Origin: Fusobacteriales bacterium
Lineage (GTDB): Bacteria; Fusobacteriota; Fusobacteriia; Fusobacteriales; Leptotrichiaceae
Length of the DNA stretch: 14,815 bases
Direction of reading: 5' to 3'
NCBI GenBank assembly: GCA_031285605.1
Contig: JAITVW010000270.1
Span: 1 to 14,815 of the forward strand
The translations under genes and the position numbers were made by a program. The notes under the pieces were generated by a model that was given only the letters and a program-made list of their open reading frames with translations, made no database searches and had not been told where the DNA came from. Of the stretch, positions 7,801 to 13,623 are shown piece by piece. Each line of letters starts with the position of its first letter. Position 1 is the first letter of the stretch.

Positions 7801-8262
7801 CATTTTTTCTACATTGGCATCCAGGATTTCTAAGGTATTTTTTGCTTTCTCACGAAAAAAATCATCAAGTATATTTTCTATATCAACATCTTTATATTTC
7901 TCAGTTTTGGTTTCAATATCCTGAAAAATAAAATTATTCTCCTGCATAGAAAAAATACTGCCGTTTTCCTGAATATCCCTTAATTTTATAAGAACGGCAA
8001 TAATATGTTTGCAGGCACCGCTGAACTGCTTAAAAGCAGGACAGTTACAGTTACACCGATAATCGATGATATTGGAATTCTTATCTAATCCTACAGTTAC
8101 GTCAAAAATAGAATCACTGCCGATTACTTTGCTTTTCCAGTTTAATCCGAAGTTATCCGTACTTTTCAGGCTGATTATCCGGTTGGAAGAAAAATAGTTT
8201 TCACCTCGGGAAAAAACAGCTTTATTAGAAGCAAATTTTTTTATATCTGAATATTTTAACAT
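4837..8262 (-). CDS. SWIM zinc-finger and SNF2-family DNA helicase/ATPase
   Basis: An 1141-residue protein. Near the N-terminus a SWIM zinc finger (CxCx(n)CxH) is formed by C72, C74, C84 and H86 (CNCPAFKQFSGACKH). A long middle region (about 100-640) lacks motifs I can name but is where the bacterial SNF2-associated domain normally lies. The ATPase core follows: Walker A DDMGLGKT with K713, Walker B DEAQ at 803-806, the LTGTPIENNLSELWS block, and a C-terminal lobe ending in VHVDPWWNP-type and DRAHRIGQ (about 1075-1086) motifs. All catalytic motifs look intact. Such proteins are ATP-driven DNA or protein-DNA translocases, with no settled cellular role in bacteria; Bacillus keeps the two halves in separate genes (ywqA, ywqB). 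The ATG at 8262 is chosen because GGAG lies just before it; the frame can be extended 4 codons to a TTG, which is part of that ribosome site. Confidence 0.9.
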   Translation of the reverse strand: MLKYSDIKKFASNKAVFSRGENYFSSNRIISLKSTDNFGLNWKSKVIGSDSIFDVTVGLDKNSNIIDYRCNCNCPAFKQFSGACKHIIAVLIKLRDIQENGSIFSMQENNFIFQDIETKTEKYKDVDIENILDDFFREKAKNTLEILDANVEKMFNNLFHEKEDSTRSDNTTGIRAVELLMDDYKTLEKSNYNKELLKISFELILTRLDPYLEYKVGYLNKHKYVVKDINFFTTALRRNSIFELGKNLTCDFSKDQFDEESKKIIDFLFYCADKERNLKNIIKGNFFNSYLYNGKKQFLLPEDLRRLFELYENEEIHIKTDTSSYAKSKAVIVKNGLPKVDFYLSRENDQLILNTDGEQIWDFDTLANSGIYIQENTAYLTDEKDNKFLRPLFKINQLNLTNFKIPKNNSDIFINNVIPNIVNKSNFYLPKSLVYEENHSELKAKIYIETHAPYLTVRIHFCYGDTVFSLDGTLLTNGDKIQKIDHSKENKIIEFFHRYRVNYEDKSENTEARFIMNIEQDIYDFLFHGIEELKEIAAVYTDKKIESSKNKKNFAMNVSLEDDYLNINFEIEDMTPEEMKELYHSYKIKKQFYRLKNGSFVNFEDEKLKKQLNSIEKIFPENSQFSSKLTIPQYKSFYIDLLGTEYFDDKYTKSESLENYIKKIKNLNVDKYDDSLLNDVKLRDYQRFGIQWMESLSQINLGGILADDMGLGKTLQVIALLTKLELSSPALIIVPKTLLYNWEEEFKKFSPNLKLLIVEGSISIRKILLKKIENYDIIITSYSLFRSDIDIYEKYMFSFCFLDEAQHIKNPGINLTKAIKSVNAKHRFALTGTPIENNLSELWSIFDFIMPGYLGSHGYFSKNFMAPVVKQNDKSALEALSFHIKPFILRRIKKDVLPELPPKIETTQLCELDTDQKRLYQSQLEVAKKEIENEIKNEKLSRSQIKIFSLLTRLRQICCHPKLFIDNYTHSSGKFETLFELFDDLISGNHKTLVFSQFTTMLKLISGELKKKGIEHFYLDGSMKACDRLELVNSFNAGNTPIFLISLKAGGTGLNLTGSDTVIHVDPWWNPSVENQASDRAHRIGQKNSVQVIKLITKGTIEEKIMKLQNKKKKLIDNVLTSEGSLINTLSEEDIRNLFDI

Positions 8263-8300
8263 GTTATACTCCAATACTTATTTCTTGATATTTTCTCTAT

Positions 8301-8309
8301 ATTATATCA
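8301..8309 (-). promoter_or_regulatory. Extended -10 promoter of the helicase gene
   Basis: On the minus strand, TGATATAAT is a perfect -10 with the TGn extension. A TTGATT at 8327-8332 is 20 bases upstream, too far for a good -35, so the extended -10 probably carries the promoter. The leader is about 30 bases. Confidence 0.55.
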
Positions 8310-8572
8310 TATTTTTTCTAGAACATAATCAAAATTATTTTCTAAAAACAATTTTTATTTTTGTGAAGTCGACTTTTATCCTTTTCATTAGAATATTATT
8401 TTTGAATTTACAATTATCATAATAAGTGAAAATAGTTTGAAAAATAATTGAATATATATTAATTTTAAAATTAAAAATAAAGTTTAAATAAAGCAAGGAC
8501 TAAGGCTTTAATCATATAATAAACTCAAGAAAAAAGTAAATACCTGAAAAAATTTATCTTTCTATATCAGAG

Positions 8573-8604
8573 ACTGTCAGTTACTCGACTGATAGTATTT
8601 TTTT
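8573..8604 (+). terminator. Orphan rho-independent terminator
   Basis: ACTGTCAGT (8573-8581) / ACTGATAGT (8588-8596): 9 pairs including one G-T wobble, loop TACTCG, then ATTTTTTTAT. The T-run is only on the + strand, so it ends a + transcript, yet no + strand gene lies upstream. The nearest + strand gene end is at 4710. Confidence 0.85.
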
Positions 8605-8627
8605 ATAAATAAGATATAAATTGTCTG

Positions 8628-8646
8628 TACAAATTACTTGTATAAT
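8628..8646 (+). promoter_or_regulatory. Candidate promoter and operator of the UPF0173 gene
   Basis: A perfect inverted repeat TACAA-ATTAC-TTGTA (8628-8642) overlaps a TATAAT at 8641-8646. A TTGTCT at 8621-8626 is only 14 bases upstream, a poor -35 spacing. The layout suggests a promoter blocked or aided by a dimeric regulator, but the repeat is short and may be chance. Confidence 0.35.
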
Positions 8647-8727
8647 GATAAAATTATATAAATGCTTAATATGATAATATCTTGCTGAAAGTAAACAGAC
8701 AGCTATACTAATACAGGAGGTAACAAA

Positions 8728-9414
8728 ATGAAAATAAAATTTTTGGGGCAGGCATGTTTCCTTATAGAAACTAACGGTAAAAATATAATAATAGATCCAT
8801 ATCTCACGGAAAATCCAAAAAATCCCACTCCTCTTAATGATATTCCAAAGCTTGATTTGATACTGATAACACACGCACATTCAGATCATATAGGGAATGC
8901 TGTGGAACTGGCACTGAGAGACGATGCTGCTATAGTAACGGGAACCGAGCTGGCACGCTGGCTTGCACTTAAGGGAGCGAAAGTCATTCCTGCAGGGATA
9001 GGCGGAAAAAAGGATTTTGAATTTATTAGTGTAAAATTAACTCAGGCAATGCACAGCTCCGGCATAAATGACAGCGGACAGATACTTTACGGCGGTTTGG
9101 CAGCAGGAATATTGATTTATGCAGAGGGAAAGACAATATATCATGCAGGGGATACAGCATTATTTCTTGATATGAAGCTTATAGGAGAAATGAATGATAT
9201 CGATTATGCGATACTTCCCATAGGGGACAATTTTACTATGGGAATTGATGATTCGGTAACAGCCGCAGAATGGCTCAAGGCAAAAAAGTATATACCAATG
9301 CATTATAATACAATGCCTTTTATAGAACAGGATCCTTATGAATGGCTGGGGAAAATAGAGGCAAAAGGACTTTCGGGAGAAATAATGAACTATGGTGATG
9401 TTCTCAAGATATAA
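8728..9414 (+). CDS. UPF0173 metal-dependent hydrolase (metallo-beta-lactamase fold)
   Basis: A 228-residue protein, the usual length of the UPF0173 (YtkL-like) family. The metallo-beta-lactamase metal site is complete: HAHSDH (H49, H51, D53, H54), H109 in the MHSSG segment, D142 in YHAGDTALF, and H192 in PMHYNT. The opening MKIKFLGQACFLIE and the IDPYL and GGLAAGILI segments are characteristic of the family. It should be a cytoplasmic enzyme binding two divalent metals; the physiological substrate is not established. AGGAGG at 8715-8720 sits 7 bases before the ATG. It is a single-gene unit ending in a 12-base-pair terminator, divergent from the helicase gene. Confidence 0.93.
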   Translation: MKIKFLGQACFLIETNGKNIIIDPYLTENPKNPTPLNDIPKLDLILITHAHSDHIGNAVELALRDDAAIVTGTELARWLALKGAKVIPAGIGGKKDFEFISVKLTQAMHSSGINDSGQILYGGLAAGILIYAEGKTIYHAGDTALFLDMKLIGEMNDIDYAILPIGDNFTMGIDDSVTAAEWLKAKKYIPMHYNTMPFIEQDPYEWLGKIEAKGLSGEIMNYGDVLKI

Positions 9415-9432
9415 AAAATATTTGAATAAAAC

Positions 9433-9472
9433 AAATTCTTCCGGAAAAAGCCGGAAGAATTTATTTTTTATT
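9433..9472. terminator. Terminator of the UPF0173 gene, probably bidirectional
   Basis: Perfect 12-base stem AAATTCTTCCGG (9433-9444) / CCGGAAGAATTT (9451-9462), loop AAAAAG, followed by ATTTTTTATTT on the + strand. Read on the minus strand the hairpin is followed by GTTTTATTC, so it may also stop the convergent Rep_3-like gene, which has no better terminator of its own. Confidence 0.85.
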
Positions 9473-9578
9473 TGAGCCTGTGAGAAAAAGTCTGTAAAAT
9501 ATATTTGAAAAGATTATTTTCCTGTATATTTTGCAGGTATGAAAGATTTGTATTTATTTTGTTATTTTTTTTTTAGAT

Positions 9579-10646
9579 TTAAGTTTTTTTGTATATTTTT
9601 ATATCATAAAACTTGTCTGAAAGCTCCAGTATTTCTATCCGAATGGTTTTGGTTTCAAAAAAGATTTTTTTATCAATATTAAGCATATAGAATTTTTTGT
9701 TAAATCTGCTGTTTATAATCTGATCATCAAAAATTTCGCTTTCTTTTATTTTTTCCATTTCTTGAAACAGTATTTTCTGAAGCAGTATAATATTATCTGC
9801 TTTTTCTTTTATATGAAGTAAAAGTGAGCTGTTTTCAAAAAATTGGTCTTTTATTATATTTTCAAGGTGATTTTCTATTGTTTTGTTTTTATCAAGGCTT
9901 TTAATTCCTTTCAGGATAATTTCCTTGGAATAAACGCTGAGCAGTTCGGTAATTTTGGTAATTGCAGTGTTAAAATTGATGTACTGTGAAGTTTTTTCAA
10001 GAAGTTCTATGGCAAATTTAGAATTGGCATAAAAATTTTTATTTGTAATAATAAAGCTTAAATTTACTATTTTATTATTAACACTGCTTCCGGATTTTAT
10101 TTTATCATAAAAAATGATATAAGGAGTATTCTCTTCTATGTCTGATACTATAGTTTTCAGTATAAATTTTTCAAAATCATAAAATCGTGCATAGGAATCT
10201 ATTTCGATAGAATCTTTTAGATCATCAACAGAGATATCTATTTTTTTGCTGTCACTAATATCCTGACAGTATTTTAGGAAAAAACGCAGTGTAAATTTTT
10301 CCTGTAATATTAATACAGACTGAAAGTCAGGAATGATACTCATGTGTGAAATATTCTTTAATAAATCGCTGAACTGCAGACTTACTATGTTACTGGTAGC
10401 TTCGTATCCTGACAGAAACATGTATGAATATATTTCTTCCCTAAAATGTATTTTTACATTTTTCTTTTGAAATTTTTCTAAAATATTGTAAAGTTCACTT
10501 TTATTTACACCAATCTGAGACAAAATTTCTGAAATAGTATATTTTTCAATTTTTTTATGTAAAAAATTTTTTATTAAAACTTTTTCATATTTAGAAAGGA
10601 ATTTGTCAAAACTTATTTTATAATTATTATAATAAAAAAATTCCAT
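9579..10646 (-). CDS. Rep_3 (RepB)-like two-winged-helix protein, possible regulator
   Basis: A 355-residue soluble basic protein. Residues 14-205 follow the Rep_3 plasmid initiator plan. The first winged helix (about 17-100) has an EKxLIKNFL helix, a helix-turn-helix ISEILSQIGVNKSELYNILEKF (38-59) and a beta-rich wing ending VSLQFSDLL. The second (about 108-205) has EKFTLRFFLKYC, IDISVDDLKDSI, then YARFYDFEKFILKTIVSDIE, NTPYIIFYDKIKSG and a final beta strand. In plasmid initiators this last block usually carries GRKV, here replaced by SGSSVNNK. The last 150 residues are an extra region I do not recognise. AGAGGTGA lies 4 bases before the ATG. There are no partition genes, iterons or plasmid backbone nearby. 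It is divergent from the PTS operon, so a regulatory role is plausible. A relic plasmid initiator is the alternative. Confidence 0.7.
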   Translation of the reverse strand: MEFFYYNNYKISFDKFLSKYEKVLIKNFLHKKIEKYTISEILSQIGVNKSELYNILEKFQKKNVKIHFREEIYSYMFLSGYEATSNIVSLQFSDLLKNISHMSIIPDFQSVLILQEKFTLRFFLKYCQDISDSKKIDISVDDLKDSIEIDSYARFYDFEKFILKTIVSDIEENTPYIIFYDKIKSGSSVNNKIVNLSFIITNKNFYANSKFAIELLEKTSQYINFNTAITKITELLSVYSKEIILKGIKSLDKNKTIENHLENIIKDQFFENSSLLLHIKEKADNIILLQKILFQEMEKIKESEIFDDQIINSRFNKKFYMLNIDKKIFFETKTIRIEILELSDKFYDIKIYKKT

Positions 10647-10732
10647 TAAATCACCTCTTTTTTTATCCGAAAAAAGTATATTTTTTTACAAAATACACGA
10701 AAACAACTGATTGTAATTTTCAATTATTATAT

Positions 10733-10761
10733 ATTATACCATTATTATTGCTTAGTTACAA
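10733..10761 (-). promoter_or_regulatory. Promoter of the Rep_3-like gene
   Basis: On the minus strand, TTGTAA (10756-10761), a 17-base spacer, and a perfect TATAAT (10733-10738) with a TGG extension. The leader is about 80 bases. Confidence 0.75.
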
Positions 10762-10795
10762 ACGATTAAGACAAAAAAAATATTTTAAACGAAAA

Positions 10796-10835
10796 CGGTA
10801 TAAAAAATAACCGAAATTTGACTTAGCATTATAAT
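10796..10835 (+). promoter_or_regulatory. PTS operon promoter with upstream inverted repeat
   Basis: A perfect TATAAT stands at 10830-10835, but the -35 position (about 10807-10812, ATAACC) is poor. A TTGACT at 10818-10823 is only 6 bases from that TATAAT and would instead pair with TGGTAGAAC (10837-10845) at 16 bases. The inverted repeat CGGTAT (10796-10801) / ATAACCG (10807-10813) is centred about 37 bases before the likely start of transcription, where an activator often sits. The GAAAACGGTATA part also resembles an imperfect catabolite response element. Confidence 0.4.
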
Positions 10836-10903
10836 GTGGTAGAACATGAGTAGAATTAGAAACTATTAACCATTCAAAAAAATTTCAGGGAGGTAAGGAA
10901 ATT

Positions 10904-12208
10904 ATGAGTAAAATTATGACAATATTGGAAGAAAGGGTAGCACCGGCTGTAAACAAAATAGGCGGACAAAGACATTTGAGAGCAGTAAGAAACGGAATAA
11001 TATCAATGCTGCCTCTGACTATAGTAGGATCATTTTTTGTAATATTTCTAAATATACCAATACCGGGATATGATGAGCTGATAGCTCCTATTAAAGCTTC
11101 GCTGGATATACCGTTCAGATATACCGTGGGTATAATGTCAATATATGTATCTTTTGGTATAGCACACCAGCTGGCAAAGAGCTATAATCTGGATGAGCTG
11201 ACTTCAGGGTTTCTTGCTGTAGCAGGATTTCTTATTTCATCAATAGTGCCTGTACAGGTTTCAAAGGGTGTAGAAGGTGTAATTGATGCCGGAAGATGGA
11301 TGCCGATAGCAAAATTAAGCGCATCAAGTCTTTTTGGAGCAATACTTGCGGCAATAATATCAGTGGAGATATATAGATTCTTTAAAGAAAAAGATATAGT
11401 AATAAAGATGCCGGACGGTGTACCGCCTGCAGTATCAAACTCTTTTGCAGCATTATTTCCTGCAATTGCCATAATATTACTTTTCTGGATAATAAGATAT
11501 CTATTGGGATTCGATATAAGTGAGGCTCTGTCAACTCTGCTTGCACCGTTAAAAGGTATTCTTGCCGGAAACTCATTGCTTGGCGGATTAATAACAGTTT
11601 TCCTTATACTGTTTTTCTGGGTTTTGGGAATTCACGGGCCGGCAATACTGGGACCGGTTATAAGACCAATCTGGGATACTACAATAGCGGAAAATATGGA
11701 TGCATTTACAGCAGGTGCAAGTGCACATGCACTGCCTAATATCTTTACAGAACAATTTTTGCAATGGTTCTTATGGATAGGCGGGTCAGGTATGACACTT
11801 CCTCTGGTATTCCTGTTTTTAATATCAAAATCAAGATTTCTGAAGGATCTGGGAAAATTATCGGTTCTTCCCGGAATCTTTAATATAAATGAGCCGGTAA
11901 TTTTCGGTGCTCCGATAGTTATGAACCCGATTCTGGCTATACCATTTGTAATAGTACCGGTAATATGTACAATAATCTCATATATTTTAACAAGAGTGGG
12001 TATGATACCAATGATGATGGCAAGGCTGCCGTTTACAGTTCCTGCACCTATAGGAGCGCTGATAAGTACTAACTGGAGTGTGACGGCCTGTATTCTGGTA
12101 TTTGTAAACTTCTTTATAGGACTTGTTATTTATTATCCTTTCTTTAAGATGTATGAAAAACAGCTGCTTGAACAGGAAGCTGCTGCTAAGTCAACAGAAG
12201 AAGCATAA
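10904..12208 (+). CDS. PTS EIIC, cellobiose/lactose family
   Basis: A 434-residue membrane permease of the lactose/cellobiose EIIC family, near the usual length. Landmarks: RHLRAVRNGIISMLPLTIVGS (about 23-43), VPPAVSNSFAALFP (173-186), GIHGPAILGPVI (242-253, with H244 of the conserved GIHG loop), and NEPVIFGAPIVMNPILAIPF (329-348, with E330, the sugar-binding Glu of the family). About ten hydrophobic segments are visible. It carries a beta-linked disaccharide or related sugar across the membrane for phosphorylation by an EIIB. No EIIA or EIIB is in the window, so it must use partners encoded downstream or elsewhere. AGGGAGG at 10887-10893 precedes the ATG. It is first in the operon, opposite the Rep_3-like gene. 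The substrate cannot be read from sequence. Confidence 0.92.
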   Translation: MSKIMTILEERVAPAVNKIGGQRHLRAVRNGIISMLPLTIVGSFFVIFLNIPIPGYDELIAPIKASLDIPFRYTVGIMSIYVSFGIAHQLAKSYNLDELTSGFLAVAGFLISSIVPVQVSKGVEGVIDAGRWMPIAKLSASSLFGAILAAIISVEIYRFFKEKDIVIKMPDGVPPAVSNSFAALFPAIAIILLFWIIRYLLGFDISEALSTLLAPLKGILAGNSLLGGLITVFLILFFWVLGIHGPAILGPVIRPIWDTTIAENMDAFTAGASAHALPNIFTEQFLQWFLWIGGSGMTLPLVFLFLISKSRFLKDLGKLSVLPGIFNINEPVIFGAPIVMNPILAIPFVIVPVICTIISYILTRVGMIPMMMARLPFTVPAPIGALISTNWSVTACILVFVNFFIGLVIYYPFFKMYEKQLLEQEAAAKSTEEA

Positions 12209-12215
12209 ACAGATT

Positions 12216-12249
12216 ATCATTGTGAAGGTAAAACTGCCTTCACAATGAT
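12216..12249 (+). terminator. Intra-operon hairpin after the EIIC gene
   Basis: Perfect 13-base stem ATCATTGTGAAGG (12216-12228) / CCTTCACAATGAT (12237-12249) with an 8-base loop, followed by ATATTTTATAATTT rather than a clean T-run. It starts 8 bases after the EIIC stop. It may end part of the transcripts or protect the 3' end of the EIIC message, giving more permease than enzyme. Confidence 0.65.
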
Positions 12250-12273
12250 ATATTTTATAATTTACAGGAAAAA

Positions 12274-12484
12274 ATGAAAAGAAAACTTGGAATATCAATA
12301 TATCCTGAAAAATCAACAGTGGAAAAAGATAAGGAATATATAGAAAAAGCACATAAATACGAGTTCGGCAGACAGCAGAAAAAACAGAGCAGGGAAGGTT
12401 ATAGAGGAGGAATTGTTTTTACTGTCATTTATTAGTTCATGGATAAATTTTAAATTCAAAGAAAAAAATAATATAGAAAAGGTG
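12274..12484 (+). pseudogene. DUF871/MupG-type phospho-glycosidase remnant, middle deleted
   Basis: From the ATG at 12274 (after AGGAA) the frame reads MKRKLGISIYPEKSTVEKDK then EYIEKAHKYEF, the typical start of the DUF871 TIM-barrel family (S. aureus MupG, a 6-phospho-N-acetylmuramidase, is a member). After about residue 31 similarity stops, and this frame ends at TAG 12433-12435. From about 12371, in the next frame, the sequence reads DSRKNRAGKVIEEELFLL then SFISSWINFKF, which looks like the C-terminal end of the same family. Only about 65 codons of a normal 350 or so remain, so roughly 280-290 codons were lost in one internal deletion with a frame change near 12361-12373. The C-terminal frame has no stop and runs straight into the kinase gene. 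The product cannot be active. The family match is from memory of its conserved ends. Confidence 0.75.
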
Positions 12485-12490
12485 ATGTTA

Positions 12491-13504
12491 GTGAAAGCAG
12501 CAGCATTTGGGGAAGTGATGATGAGATGCAGTGTTCCCGGAAAAAAGAAATTATTTCAGTCAAATAATCTGGAGTATATGTTTTCAGGAACAGGACTAAA
12601 TGTAATGGGACAGCTTGAAAGATTCGGACTGGAAACAGAACTTATTACAAAGCTTCCGGACAATCCTCTGGGGGATGCAGCAGTCTCACAGATACAGAGT
12701 CTTGGCATAAATACCGGAAAGATAGCCAGAGGCGGGGAGTTTATAGGAATATATTTTCTTGAGGAAGGTTTTGGAAAAAGACCTTCTGTGGTTACGTATA
12801 CAGATAGAAGAGGAAGTTCCTTTTGTAAATCGAAGTTAAAGGATTATAATATGGATGATATTCTGGAGAATGTACAGATGATTCATTTCTGCGGGATAAG
12901 TCTTGCAATGAATGATGATGTAAGAAACATTATGTTCTCTATGGCTGAAAGAGCTAAGGCAAAAGGGATACTGGTTGTTTTTGACTGCAATTACAGGGAA
13001 AAATTATGGAAGAAAAAATATGAAGATGCTATACCAAATTATAAAAAAATAATAGAATATTCTGATATTGTTTTTGCAAGTGAAAAAGATATAAGTAATA
13101 TATTTGGTATAAAAAGCGAAAAAGAGAATGTAGAAATAGAGGAAATATTAAGGGATCTTATTCCGGAATTTGCTGTGAAGTATGATTTGAAGCTTGTATC
13201 AGGAACAATCAGGGATAATAAAAGCCTGAATTCCCAAAAATTAAAGGGATTCGCTTATAAAAATAAAAAAATTTACTTTTCTGAATACCAAGAACTTGAA
13301 ATTTATGATAGAATTGGAGGAGGTGATGCCTACACTTCAGGTATACTTTATAAATATCTGAAAAAGGCAAAGCTGGAAGAAATGGTAGATTTTGCAGTAG
13401 CAAGTGCTGTTTTGGGACACACTACATATGGAGATACGCCTGTATCGGCTTTGGAAGAAGTGGAAGAATTGCTTCACGGTGATTTTAGCGAGCTGAAAAG
13501 GTAA
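12491..13504 (+). CDS. PfkB-family sugar kinase, KDG-kinase-like
   Basis: A 337-residue ribokinase/PfkB-fold enzyme. It opens with AAAFGEVMMRCSVPG, which is close to 2-keto-3-deoxygluconate kinases; FSGTGLNVMGQLERFG (about 32-47) is the sugar-binding GG-x-N-type motif; VVFDCNYREKLW is the RPxLW-like segment; and GGGDAYTSG (276-284) holds the anion hole and the catalytic base D279. It would phosphorylate a sugar or 2-keto-3-deoxy acid with ATP. I start it at GTG 12491, 5 bases after AAAGGTGA. The open frame extends upstream to a TTG at 12413, but those 26 codons match the tail of the deleted DUF871 gene and are not kinase sequence. Its place with an amidohydrolase and a DgaE-like gene supports a keto-deoxy-acid substrate, though this is inference. 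Confidence 0.85.
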   Translation: MKAAAFGEVMMRCSVPGKKKLFQSNNLEYMFSGTGLNVMGQLERFGLETELITKLPDNPLGDAAVSQIQSLGINTGKIARGGEFIGIYFLEEGFGKRPSVVTYTDRRGSSFCKSKLKDYNMDDILENVQMIHFCGISLAMNDDVRNIMFSMAERAKAKGILVVFDCNYREKLWKKKYEDAIPNYKKIIEYSDIVFASEKDISNIFGIKSEKENVEIEEILRDLIPEFAVKYDLKLVSGTIRDNKSLNSQKLKGFAYKNKKIYFSEYQELEIYDRIGGGDAYTSGILYKYLKKAKLEEMVDFAVASAVLGHTTYGDTPVSALEEVEELLHGDFSELKR

Positions 13505-13518
13505 GGAACTACTTCTTC

Positions 13519-13602
13519 ATGTCAAAATATGAACAAGATGTAACATCAGATGTTTTGATATTATTGTCATACTATTATTTACTTCAGGCAAAACATCAAT
13601 AA
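13519..13602 (+). CDS. Possible 27-residue peptide in the kinase-amidohydrolase gap
   Basis: An ATG 10 bases after AAGGAA (13503-13508) opens 27 codons ending in TAA: MSKYEQDVTSDVLILLSYYY and 7 further residues. It fills most of the 119-base gap between two operon genes, which are otherwise tightly packed. It could be a small protein or the stump of another lost gene, as with the DUF871 remnant just upstream. I recognise no family and the coding case is weak. A 13-base palindrome AACATC-A-GATGTT lies within it at 13542-13554. Confidence 0.2.
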   Translation: MSKYEQDVTSDVLILLSYYYLLQAKHQ

Positions 13603-13623
13603 AAACATAAAGGAGGGAAATTT

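Larger units (their letters stand above)
8263..8727. other. Divergent intergenic region, 465 bases
   Basis: AT-rich and without a credible coding frame. From left to right it holds the helicase promoter, a perfect 10-base palindrome AAGTCGACTT at 8366-8375, a long A/T-rich tract (8400-8490), a TATAAT at 8515-8520 without a clear -35, an orphan + strand terminator (8573-8604), an inverted repeat with a -10-like sequence (8628-8646), and the ribosome site of the hydrolase gene. The size and the orphan terminator leave room for a short regulatory RNA. Confidence 0.6.

Noticed and set aside
5972..7833. Several + strand frames of 60-79 residues opposite the helicase gene
   Set aside because: They lie in antisense of intact helicase motifs and lack ribosome sites and family features.
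8263..8274. TTG start for the helicase adding four residues
   Set aside because: The TTG is part of the TTGGAG ribosome site for the ATG at 8262.
8581..8880. Minus-strand 99-residue open frame overlapping the start of the UPF0173 gene
   Set aside because: It is antisense to a well-supported gene and its ribosome site, overlaps the orphan terminator, has no ribosome site and has a random Cys/Tyr/Ile-rich composition.
10791..10805. GAAAACGGTATA as a true CcpA cre site
   Set aside because: It lacks the first T and the conserved C of the consensus, and a CcpA system is not established for this organism from the window.
10647..10903. A plasmid-type origin with iterons next to the Rep_3-like gene
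   Set aside because: Only two 8-base direct repeats 92 bases apart are seen, with no regular array, no DnaA-box cluster that I can make out, and two good divergent promoters instead.
11182..11576. Minus-strand frames opposite the EIIC gene
   Set aside because: They are antisense shadows of the conserved permease sequence, with no start signals.
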